Assembly: GCA_002376325.1 (NCBI GenBank)
Contig: DFMR01000163.1
Coordinates: forward strand, 1-6,680
Length of the DNA: 6,680 nucleotides
Origin: Proteobacteria bacterium UBA3588
GTDB taxonomy: Bacteria; Pseudomonadota; Gammaproteobacteria; Thiohalomonadales; Thiohalomonadaceae
Direction of reading: 5' to 3'
Position numbers and translations under genes: made by a program. Positions 1-5,205 of the stretch are shown piece after piece (positions within the stretch are counted from its first letter, which is position 1; each line of letters opens with the position of its first letter). Under the pieces are notes generated by a model, which was not told where the DNA came from, did no database searches, and worked only from the letters and a program-made list of their open reading frames with translations.

Positions 1-21
1 TAGTGGGTAGTGGGTAGTGGG
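1..21. repeat. Three tandem copies of heptamer TAGTGGG
   Basis: The first 21 bases are three exact head-to-tail copies of the 7-base unit TAGTGGG. The array touches the window edge, so its true copy number is unknown. It lies 41 bases before the start of the first gene. Each unit carries a GGG run, so four or more copies could in principle form a G-quadruplex on the + strand. Only three runs are visible here. No function can be assigned from the sequence alone. Confidence 0.8.
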
Positions 22-62
22 AATATTGAACCTTGAGCATTTAACCATCACTTGAAACAGCT

Positions 63-503
63 ATGACAACGACAGTCGACCCGTTTTTGCAAACTTTCCG
101 CGGCTTCTTCACCAGCGCGTTGCGCTGGGACGACCTGGACCGGCTGTGGCGAACTCTGGAAACCCAGGCCGATGACCAGTGGTTCATCTATGCGCTGGGC
201 GAGGCGCCGCCGACTGCACCGGTGGCGGCGACCCAGTTCATCGATTTCACCCGTGAGCTCGACGCGCTGCTGCGCCGCGACCACGATGAGGACTACTGCG
301 GCATCGTCTACATGGACGACCCGGAGCGCCCCGCCATGGTCAAGATCTACGACCCGCACAATCTCGGCAGCGTATGCGGAACCAGTTCGCTGCCGCCGCC
401 GCTGCCGGGCTGGGTGCTGTCGCGTCTGCCGCCGGTCGACCTGCAGGCCGCCCAGCCCACCGCCAGCCGCCGCCGCTGGTGGCATAAACTGCTCGCCGGC
501 TAA
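63..503 (+). CDS. Conserved-looking small protein of unknown function (146 aa)
   Basis: This is an open frame of 146 codons with ATG start and TAA stop, and with the GC-rich third positions typical of the neighbouring real genes. I do not recognise a named family. The N-terminal half (about residues 7-75) looks alpha-helical and rich in Trp/Leu/Phe with many acidic residues. The middle part (about 78-110) has a short beta-like stretch (CGIVYMDDPE...MVKIYDPHNLG), and this is followed by a proline-rich turn (SLPPPLPGW). The C-terminus is strongly basic and aromatic (RRRWWHKLLAG). There is no signal peptide or membrane segment, so the protein is probably cytosolic. No strong Shine-Dalgarno sequence precedes the ATG. 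The nearest purine-rich stretch is GAAACAG, a few bases upstream. It lies 95 bp before the first PilZ gene, in the same direction, but a shared operon is not proven. The overlapping minus-strand frames look like GC-driven shadows. Confidence 0.75.
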   Translation: MTTTVDPFLQTFRGFFTSALRWDDLDRLWRTLETQADDQWFIYALGEAPPTAPVAATQFIDFTRELDALLRRDHDEDYCGIVYMDDPERPAMVKIYDPHNLGSVCGTSSLPPPLPGWVLSRLPPVDLQAAQPTASRRRWWHKLLAG

Positions 504-559
504 TCCGGCCCTGCCGTCGCCGTTCGAAATCGTTACAATGTGCGATTTGCGGCACCTAT

Positions 560-567
560 GCCGATAC
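560..567 (+). promoter_or_regulatory. Possible sigma-28 (FliA)-like -10 element before first ycgR-like gene
   Basis: GCCGATAC matches seven of eight bases of the enterobacterial flagellar sigma-28 -10 consensus GCCGATAA. It lies about 32 bases before the ATG at 599. The expected TAAA-type -35 about 15 bases upstream is absent (TGCG at 541-544), so the match is partial and may be chance. The downstream gene encodes a flagellar-brake-like protein, and ycgR belongs to the FliA regulon in enterobacteria, which is the only reason to list the site. Confidence 0.2.
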
Positions 568-598
568 ACTGGGGAAGCGACAAAAACGTTGGCGGCTG

Positions 599-1360
599 AT
601 GGCAGACCAATCCGATAACAATAAGACCGAACTGTCCGCCGTCACGGAGCACGAAAAATATCTGCTCTATTCGCGGACGGCGATCATCAACGTCCTCCTT
701 GATTTGAGCAAACGGCCGGACATCATCACCGCCTATTTCAATGGCGGGCGCGAATACCTGCTGACCGCCGTGCTCACCGTCTTGCCGGAGCGCGACCTGG
801 TGGTGCTCGATTATGGGGCCGACGAGAAGCAGAATCGGCGCATGCTGGCGGCGGACCGCATCGTCTGCGTCACCAAGCACGACAACATCAGCATCAAATT
901 CTCCTGCGAAGAGCTCCAGCGCGCGCGATTCCAGGAGAGGCAGGCATTTGCCGCCCGTCTGCCGGAAACCCTGTTCCGGCTTCAGCGGCGCGAATTCTTC
1001 CGTGTCAGCACCCCGGTCTTCAACCCGTTGAAATGCGTGATTCCGAACGAGGAGCACGCTGCGTTGGAATTGAATATCGCCGACATCAGCGTCGGCGGCA
1101 TAGGGCTGGCCGACCCCTATTGCCGATTCGCGCCGGAGCCGGGAACGGTCTTGCGCGAGTGTCAGATCGACCTGGCGGAGTTCGGCACCCTGAGCTGCGA
1201 CCTCCTGGTGCGCAACAGCTACCTCCAGTCGCAGCACGACGGCGGCAAGCTACGGCGCATCGGCTGCGCCTTCGTCAATCTGCCGCTCGACAAAAATGCC
1301 ATCCTGCAACGTTACATCCACCGCATACAGATTGAACAGAAGGCGATAAAGCGGGAGTAA
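599..1360 (+). CDS. YcgR-like flagellar brake protein, PilZ domain (copy 1)
   Basis: This is a predicted cytosolic c-di-GMP receptor of the YcgR type. Family members bind c-di-GMP through a C-terminal PilZ domain and then act on the flagellar motor to slow swimming; that role here is inferred. The N-terminal YcgR-specific domain covers about residues 25-118 and includes the blocks TAYFNGGRE (44-52) and LDYGADE (70-76). The PilZ domain starts at about 125. Its ligand motif RxxxR is at R131-R135, just after ETLFRLQ, and D-x-S-x-x-G is at D162-G167 (DISVGG). Both key motifs are intact, so ligand binding is likely. The length of 253 residues is normal for the family. The ATG at 599 is chosen because the family-like sequence begins soon after it. 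The ribosome-binding site is weak (GGGGAAG, about 20 bases upstream). The next gene is a related paralogue in the same direction. No flagellar or chemotaxis gene is visible nearby, so the target could also be pili or another surface process. Confidence 0.88.
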   Translation: MADQSDNNKTELSAVTEHEKYLLYSRTAIINVLLDLSKRPDIITAYFNGGREYLLTAVLTVLPERDLVVLDYGADEKQNRRMLAADRIVCVTKHDNISIKFSCEELQRARFQERQAFAARLPETLFRLQRREFFRVSTPVFNPLKCVIPNEEHAALELNIADISVGGIGLADPYCRFAPEPGTVLRECQIDLAEFGTLSCDLLVRNSYLQSQHDGGKLRRIGCAFVNLPLDKNAILQRYIHRIQIEQKAIKRE

Positions 1361-1406
1361 CCCTGCTCTTTGTCTGTGGTTGGACTGCCCCACCGGCCGT
1401 GCTACC

Positions 1407-1415
1407 TGTTATCAT
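1407..1415 (+). promoter_or_regulatory. Candidate extended -10 promoter for second ycgR-like gene
   Basis: TGTTATCAT fits the extended -10 pattern TG-n-TATAAT, with the hexamer TATCAT matching five of six bases. No good -35 lies 16-18 bases upstream, which extended -10 promoters tolerate. A transcript would start near 1422, about 25 bases before the ATG at 1447. If used, it would exclude translation from the GTG at 1399. Confidence 0.35.
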
Positions 1416-1446
1416 CCTGGGCTTCGTCCATCTGTCACGTTCTAAC

Positions 1447-2220
1447 ATGACTGAAGATCAGGTCTCAAAAAGCCCCGTCGGCGTCGGCGATACCGTCGAC
1501 CTTGAGCAGTTCCGTCTTGAATCTCCGGCGGAGGTGTTGCGCATCCTGCAAGACCTGATCCGCGGCCATCAACTGGTCACCGCCTACTTCAACGACGGCC
1601 GCGAATTCATCCTCACCGCGATACTGCACGTGGACCCGGAGCAAAACCACCTGGTGCTGGATTACGGAGCGGACGAGCAGATGAACCGTCGCCTGCTGGC
1701 GCACCAACGCGCCCTATTCGTGACGCGCCACAATCAGGTGCGTGTCCAGTTCGGCACGGAGCAGATCGTACGTGCAACCTACCAGAGCCTGCCGGCCCTG
1801 GTAGTACCGATCCCCGAATCGCTGTTTCGCATCCAACGCCGCGAATACTTCCGCCTTAATGCCCCCATGGGACATCACCTCAACCTGAGCTTTGTCGCCC
1901 CCGAGGGCAGCGAGATCAACGCCCATATCGTCGACATCAGCGTGGGCGGCATCGGCATTATCGAACCCGGCGAGGATGAGGATTGCAATTGGGGGGCCGG
2001 CACACTCATTGCCAATTGCCATATCGAGCTCCCCGAAGAGGGCACCATCGAAGCCGACATCGAGATCCGTAACCGCTACCAGACCGGCGAACAGGCCGGG
2101 CTCCCCGTCTATCGCATCGGCTGCCGCCTGCTGCGTCTGGATTCGCGCCAAACGGCGGCTATCCAGCGTTATATCCACCGCGTCGAACTGGAGCGGCGGC
2201 GACTGTTCAACGACGACTAG
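1447..2220 (+). CDS. YcgR-like flagellar brake protein, PilZ domain (copy 2)
   Basis: This is a second predicted c-di-GMP receptor, 257 residues, related to the gene just upstream. The two share blocks along their whole length: TAYFN-x-GRE, LDYGADE, NRR-x-LA, ES/ETLFR-x-QRRE-x-FR, DISVGGIG and QRYIHR. The YcgR N-terminal domain covers about residues 25-118 and the PilZ domain about 125-245. RxxxR is at R132-R136 and D-x-S-x-x-G at D163-G168, both intact. I chose the ATG at 1447. An in-frame GTG at 1399 would add 16 mostly hydrophobic residues (MLPVIILGF...) that have no counterpart in copy 1 and overlap a possible promoter. No strong Shine-Dalgarno sequence precedes 1447. The 86-bp gap between the two genes suggests tandem duplication with possibly separate promoters. 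A role in motility control is inferred from the family. Differences in the linker after DISVGG (acidic GEDEDC here) may separate the partners of the two copies. Confidence 0.87.
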   Translation: MTEDQVSKSPVGVGDTVDLEQFRLESPAEVLRILQDLIRGHQLVTAYFNDGREFILTAILHVDPEQNHLVLDYGADEQMNRRLLAHQRALFVTRHNQVRVQFGTEQIVRATYQSLPALVVPIPESLFRIQRREYFRLNAPMGHHLNLSFVAPEGSEINAHIVDISVGGIGIIEPGEDEDCNWGAGTLIANCHIELPEEGTIEADIEIRNRYQTGEQAGLPVYRIGCRLLRLDSRQTAAIQRYIHRVELERRRLFNDD

Positions 2221-2237
2221 CCTTGCGGCGCCGACAT

Positions 2238-2243
2238 TGTTAC
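2238..2243 (+). promoter_or_regulatory. TGTTAC half-site upstream of paired palindromes
   Basis: This is a single TGTTAC arm identical to the left arms of the two full palindromes that follow. Arm starts are at 2238, 2258 and 2281. The matching GTAACA arm is missing at the five-base spacing. It may be a weak third binding site for the same regulator, or chance. Confidence 0.4.
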
Positions 2244-2257
2244 CGCGGGCCGACCGC

Positions 2258-2274
2258 TGTTACTTTCCGTAACA
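2258..2274. promoter_or_regulatory. 17-bp palindrome TGTTAC-N5-GTAACA, putative enhancer site 1
   Basis: This is a perfect inverted repeat with six-base arms and a five-base spacer. It lies 38 bases after the second ycgR-like stop codon and is centred about 118 bases upstream of the predicted sigma-54 transcription start. The 17-bp dyad length and the position suit binding of a dimeric NtrC-family activator. It has the TGT...ACA ends of a NifA site but is one base too long (N11 instead of N10). The arms resemble, from memory and unverified, the TGTTAC/GTAACA arms described for Pseudomonas CbrB. The regulator is unknown. Confidence 0.65.
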
Positions 2275-2280
2275 CCCTCC

Positions 2281-2297
2281 TGTTACCCCACGTAACA
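2281..2297. promoter_or_regulatory. 17-bp palindrome TGTTAC-N5-GTAACA, putative enhancer site 2
   Basis: This is an exact second copy of the same dyad: both arms are identical to site 1 and the spacer length is the same, but the spacer sequence differs (CCCAC against TTTCC). The centres of the two sites are 23 bases apart, about two helical turns, so bound dimers would sit on roughly the same face. Conserved arms with an unconserved spacer are the pattern of a protein-binding site rather than a copied repeat. It is centred about 95 bases upstream of the predicted start. Confidence 0.65.
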
Positions 2298-2327
2298 ATC
2301 GCCCTCCGACCGGTATCCATCAATCGT

Positions 2328-2340
2328 TAACCCATTGATC
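2328..2340 (-). promoter_or_regulatory. Candidate IHF-binding site
   Basis: Read on the minus strand, GATCAATGGGTTA matches the IHF consensus WATCAANNNNTTR at every position except the first. It lies between the two palindromes and the sigma-54-like promoter, centred about 50 bases before the predicted start. This is where IHF usually bends DNA to bring an enhancer-bound activator to sigma-54 polymerase. The same stretch forms an ATCAAT-N9-ATTGAT inverted repeat (2319-2339), which offers another explanation. Confidence 0.5.
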
Positions 2341-2344
2341 CATA

Positions 2345-2361
2345 GCCATTCGGCTAATGGC
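2345..2361. promoter_or_regulatory. Inverted repeat GCCATT-N5-AATGGC overlapping the -24 element
   Basis: This is a perfect dyad with six-base arms and a five-base spacer. Its right arm includes the TGGC of the proposed -24 box, so a protein bound here would compete with sigma-54 polymerase. It could be an operator, or an incidental hairpin. There is no T-tract after it, so it is not a terminator. Confidence 0.35.
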
Positions 2362-2373
2362 ATGGCATTTGCT
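2358..2373 (+). promoter_or_regulatory. Sigma-54 (-24/-12) promoter for the DUF294 gene
   Basis: TGGCATGGCATTTGCT matches the sigma-54 consensus TGGCAC-N5-TTGCW with one mismatch (T for C at the sixth base). The invariant GG (2359-2360) and GC (2371-2372) are separated by exactly ten bases. The predicted transcription start is near 2384, giving a leader of about 33 bases before the TTG codon. Paired upstream palindromes and an IHF-like site complete the usual architecture of an enhancer-dependent promoter. Confidence 0.7.
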
Positions 2374-2405
2374 ATAAGAAAAGGCAGTTTATTGTGCATC
2401 GACAC

Positions 2406-2411
2406 AAAGGG
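2406..2411 (+). promoter_or_regulatory. Ribosome-binding site deciding a TTG start
   Basis: AAAGGG lies five bases before the TTG at 2417. It is the only purine-rich Shine-Dalgarno-like stretch suitably placed. The next in-frame ATG (2495) falls inside the conserved cNMP-fold sequence and would cut its first helix, so the TTG start is preferred. Confidence 0.55.
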
Positions 2412-2416
2412 CTGCC

Positions 2417-4324
2417 TTGAACCACATATCAACTCATTCGCCGCCGCTTGCACCGATCCTTGAGTTTCTCAGGCGGCACGCCCCCTTTGATCAGATGGCG
2501 CCGGCCCACCTGGAGTACCTGGCAAAACGGCTCAAACTCGGCTTCTACGCCCGCGGTCAGGCCGTTACCCGTCCCGAGGATGGCCCCGCGAACCGCTTCT
2601 TTATCATCAAGCAGGGGCGCGTCCGCGGCGAGATAGGCGGCGACCAGCCGGATGATGAAGGCGCCTGGGAGCTGGTGACGGGCGAAAGTTTCCCCATTGG
2701 TGCCCTGCTGTCGCGCCGTCCGGTGCGCACCATCAACCGCGCCGTCGAGGACACCTTTTGCTTCGAGCTGGAGCGCGAAGAGTTCGACACGCTGCTCGGC
2801 CAGAGCCCCCTGTTCCATGACTTCTGCACCCGGCGTCTGGCCAACCTGCTCGACCACGCCCTGCGCAGCGCCCAGGCGACCTCCGCCACCCGGGTCTCGG
2901 AGGACGGTTCGCTCGGGACCCCGCTCGGCAGCCTGATTCAGCGCCCGCCCATCGCCTGCCAACCGGACCAACCGGTCGGTGACGGCCTGGTGTTGATGGA
3001 GTGCGAGCACATCGGCAGCATCATCGTCGTCGACAGGCAACAGACCCCTATCGGGGTATTTACCCTGCACGACGTCCTGTCGCGCGTCGCCTTGCCGCAG
3101 CGCGATCCCGCTACCCCCATCGCCGAGGTGATGACAGCGTCGCCGCTGACGCTGGGACCCGATGCCCGCGCCTATGAGGCGGCGCTGCTGATGGCGCAGC
3201 ACGGCTTCGGCCACATCTGCGTGGTCGATCGGGGACGGCTCATCGGGGTCGTCTCGGAACGCGATCTGTTCTCGTTGCAGCGCGTCGGGCTGGTCAGCCT
3301 GAGCCGCGCCATTGCGCGTGCCGACACCCTCGATACGCTGCGCGGCGTCAGCGCCAACATCCACCGGCTGGCGGAGCAGATGCTGGCCCAGGGGGCGTCG
3401 GTGGGTCAGATCACCGAGATCATCACCACCCTCAACGACAGCGTGACGCGGCGCGCGATCGTCCTGGTGTTGACGGAAACCGGCAAACCTCCCACCCCTT
3501 TCAATTGGCTCGCCTTCGGCAGCGAAGGACGCGGCGAGCAGACGCTGAAGATCGATCAGGACAACGGCATTCTATTTCATCTTCCCGCCGGGAAAAGCGC
3601 CGCCGAAGTGCGGGCCGAACTGTTGCCCATCGGCGCGCGCATCAACCAGGCGCTGGCCCAGGTGGGCTTCCCGCTGTGCCCGCGCAATGTGATGGCCGGC
3701 AATCCTGCATATTGCCTGAGCGTCGGCGAGTGGAAGCAGCGTTTCGGCAACTGGATTGACGAAAGCACGCAGCAGAACACGCTTAACGCCGCCGGCTATT
3801 TCGACTTCCGCAATCTGTATGGCGAAGCCGAGGCGGTGGAAGAGCTGCGCAACTGGGTTCTGAAGCAGACCGGAGCCGGCAGCCGCTTGTGCCGTCAGAT
3901 GACCGAAAATACCTTGCGCCATCGGCCGCCGCTGGGCCTGTTCGGCGACATCAAGGTATCCAGCGGCGGCCAGCATCCGCACACCATCGATCTCAAACAG
4001 CAGGGACTGGCGCCCTTCGTCGACGCCGCCCGCCTCATTGCCCTCGCCAACGGTCTGGCGGAGACCAACACCGTCAAACGCCTGCGCGCGGCCGCTGCGC
4101 TCAAGGTGTTGCCAGCCGCCGACGCGGAGGCTTGGGCCGATTCATTTCACTTCATTCAGTTGCTACGGGTACGGGTGCACCAGCGCCAAGCGGAACAGGG
4201 CGCAGCGCTCTCCAACCACGTGGATCCGGACAGTTTGAACGAATTGGACCGCCGCATCCTGAAGGAGGCCTTTCGTCAGGCACGCAAGCTGCAATCGCGC
4301 ATCGCTCTGGACTATCCGCTATGA
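2417..4324 (+). CDS. cNMP-binding/CBS-pair/DUF294 nucleotidyltransferase-like signalling protein
   Basis: This is a soluble 635-residue multidomain protein. A cyclic-nucleotide-binding-like beta barrel covers about residues 12-145 and a pair of CBS domains about 172-290 (SIIVVDRQQTPIGVFTLHDV, then HICVVDRGRLIGVVSERDL). A helical linker follows, then a DUF294 nucleotidyltransferase core at about 340-475 and a DUF294 C-terminal helical domain at about 480-625. The transferase signature GSEGRGEQ is at 368-375, with the metal-binding pair D380-x-D382. This is the Pol-beta-type fold also seen in GlnD, so transfer of a nucleotide to a protein is plausible, but the substrate is unknown. In the barrel, the phosphate-binding loop reads SFPIGALLSRRPVRT and seems to lack the usual Gly-Glu pair before ALL, so true cAMP binding is uncertain. 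CBS domains usually sense adenine nucleotides. Proteins of this architecture often lie near acs and acetate transporters, as here. It starts with TTG. Its promoter appears to be sigma-54-dependent. The common partner exonuclease gene is not found downstream. Confidence 0.88.
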   Translation: MNHISTHSPPLAPILEFLRRHAPFDQMAPAHLEYLAKRLKLGFYARGQAVTRPEDGPANRFFIIKQGRVRGEIGGDQPDDEGAWELVTGESFPIGALLSRRPVRTINRAVEDTFCFELEREEFDTLLGQSPLFHDFCTRRLANLLDHALRSAQATSATRVSEDGSLGTPLGSLIQRPPIACQPDQPVGDGLVLMECEHIGSIIVVDRQQTPIGVFTLHDVLSRVALPQRDPATPIAEVMTASPLTLGPDARAYEAALLMAQHGFGHICVVDRGRLIGVVSERDLFSLQRVGLVSLSRAIARADTLDTLRGVSANIHRLAEQMLAQGASVGQITEIITTLNDSVTRRAIVLVLTETGKPPTPFNWLAFGSEGRGEQTLKIDQDNGILFHLPAGKSAAEVRAELLPIGARINQALAQVGFPLCPRNVMAGNPAYCLSVGEWKQRFGNWIDESTQQNTLNAAGYFDFRNLYGEAEAVEELRNWVLKQTGAGSRLCRQMTENTLRHRPPLGLFGDIKVSSGGQHPHTIDLKQQGLAPFVDAARLIALANGLAETNTVKRLRAAAALKVLPAADAEAWADSFHFIQLLRVRVHQRQAEQGAALSNHVDPDSLNELDRRILKEAFRQARKLQSRIALDYPL

Positions 4325-4458
4325 GGACGGCGATGTTGCATCGGGTACGGAAAAATCCGGGACTCACCGCAGCAACCGAGGAGGACATCAATGCAATGAG
4401 GTGTTACAGGCAATCACCGGACGGAGACGACATGACATGCATGCGCGGATTCCGGTAA
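4321..4458 (+). CDS. Doubtful 45-aa ORF overlapping the DUF294 stop
   Basis: An ATG overlaps the DUF294 stop codon as ATGA (4321-4324), the arrangement used for translational coupling, and opens a 45-codon frame ending in TAA. The product is basic at its start (MRTAMLHRVRKNPG) and carries EEDINAM in the middle. I recognise no family. It lies where related gene clusters often carry an exonuclease-like gene, but no exonuclease motif is present. It may be a small coupled protein, a remnant, or a chance frame. Confidence 0.2.
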   Translation: MRTAMLHRVRKNPGLTAATEEDINAMRCYRQSPDGDDMTCMRGFR

Positions 4459-4598
4459 CCGCAACATTGGAGGAACGCACGCCGGCATCGCGCTCATGGC
4501 GTTGCGGCAGCACGAGTTTTACCGCATGGGTGGCATCGCCGCCCATGCATACACTAGGGCAGCACCTAACTACAACCATCAAAAAAGAGGAATGAGTT
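4459..4598. other. Gene-free leader region of the SatP-like gene
   Basis: Together with 4325-4458, this forms a 274-base spacer between the DUF294 gene and satP. No terminator hairpin with a T-tract is visible. TGTTAC (4402-4407) and GTAAC (4455-4459) repeat the arms found upstream of the DUF294 gene, but they lie 47 bases apart and do not form a dyad. TGGCGTTGCGGCAGCA (4497-4512) has the GG-N10-GC spacing of sigma-54 promoters but lacks the TT before GC, so it is weak. A convincing sigma-70 promoter is not apparent. The 64-codon GTG frame at 4401-4595 has no coding character that I can support. Confidence 0.4.
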
Positions 4599-5159
4599 AT
4601 GTCTGATACGAAATTTTCCAATCCCGCTCCGCTCGGCCTGGCCGGCTTCGGATTTACCACATGGCTATTGAGCATGATCAATGCCGGATGGTTCAGCGCC
4701 GATAACATGGGCATGGTATTGGCTATGGCGTTGGCCTTTGGCGGCACCGCACAGGTCATTGCCGGCATCATGGAGCTGCCACGCGGCAACACCTTCGGCA
4801 CCACCGCGTTCATCAGCTACGGTGCGTTCTGGTGGACCTTCGCACTGTTCGTGCTGTTCCTGCACGGTAAGACATCCGCCGCCTTCGTCGGCTGGTATCT
4901 GTTCATGTGGGGCGTGTTCACTTTCTATATGTGGATCGGTACCCTCAAGGCACCCAAGGCATTGCAACTGGTGTTCCTGGCTTTGTGGATCACCTTCTTC
5001 CTGCTCGCCGCCGGCGAGTGGACCGGCTCCGCTGCAATTCACATGGCCGGCGGCTATGTCGGCCTGCTGACCGCCGTGTTCGCCATCTACCTGTCGGCCG
5101 CCGAGGTGATCAACGAACAGTTCGGCCGTGCCGTATTGCCCATCGGCGCCAAGGCATAG
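4599..5159 (+). CDS. satP: SatP/YaaH-type acetate transporter (GPR1/FUN34/YaaH family)
   Basis: This is an inner-membrane carrier of 186 residues, close to the 188 of E. coli SatP (YaaH), which takes up acetate and succinate with protons. The family signature NPAPLGL is at residues 8-14. GNTFGTTAF (63-71) and the C-terminal NEQFGRAVLPIG (172-183) also match the E. coli protein closely. Six hydrophobic helices are visible at about 13-30, 36-58, 67-88, 94-114, 119-138 and 146-167. No signal peptide is present. The start is well supported by AAGAGG eight bases before the ATG. Another ATG at 4592, out of frame, stops after four codons and probably has no role beyond possible reinitiation. The acetyl-CoA synthetase gene follows, so uptake and activation of acetate are encoded side by side. 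The hairpin after the stop suggests that most transcripts end before acs. Acetate as substrate is inferred from family and context; succinate or other short acids are possible. Confidence 0.92.
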   Translation: MSDTKFSNPAPLGLAGFGFTTWLLSMINAGWFSADNMGMVLAMALAFGGTAQVIAGIMELPRGNTFGTTAFISYGAFWWTFALFVLFLHGKTSAAFVGWYLFMWGVFTFYMWIGTLKAPKALQLVFLALWITFFLLAAGEWTGSAAIHMAGGYVGLLTAVFAIYLSAAEVINEQFGRAVLPIGAKA

Positions 5160-5180
5160 TTGCGCGTAATGCATTAACCC

Positions 5181-5205
5181 GTGGGGCCGGAGTCACCGGC
5201 CCCAC
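5181..5205 (+). terminator. Strong hairpin after satP, terminator-like without T-tract
   Basis: A perfect ten-base stem (GTGGGGCCGG paired with CCGGCCCCAC) encloses a five-base loop AGTCA, beginning 21 bases after the satP stop. The stem is very GC-rich and should be stable. The bases that follow (ACATTCGATG) contain no run of T, so it is not a classic intrinsic terminator. It may instead protect the 3' end of the satP transcript or reduce read-through into acs. Confidence 0.6.

Noticed and set aside
533..1237. A 234-codon minus-strand frame
   Set aside because: It is antisense to the first PilZ gene, whose motifs are clear. The minus-strand product has none.
1399..1446. GTG start extending the second PilZ protein by 16 residues
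   Set aside because: The extension has no counterpart in the paralogue and would overlap an extended -10 promoter candidate at 1407-1415. The ATG at 1447 gives a family-like N-terminus.
2258..2274. NifA enhancer (TGT-N10-ACA)
   Set aside because: The inner spacing is 11 bases, and both copies share this, so the sites look designed for a different dimer.
2429..3364. A 311-codon minus-strand frame
   Set aside because: It is antisense to the well-supported cNMP/CBS part of the DUF294 protein and shows no family features.
4531..4549. TGGCATCGCCGCCCATGCA as a sigma-54 promoter
   Set aside because: The distance between GG and GC is three bases too long for the -24/-12 geometry.
4401..4595. 64-codon frame between the DUF294 and satP genes
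   Set aside because: It has a GTG start with no ribosome-binding site, no recognisable motif, and runs into the satP Shine-Dalgarno sequence.
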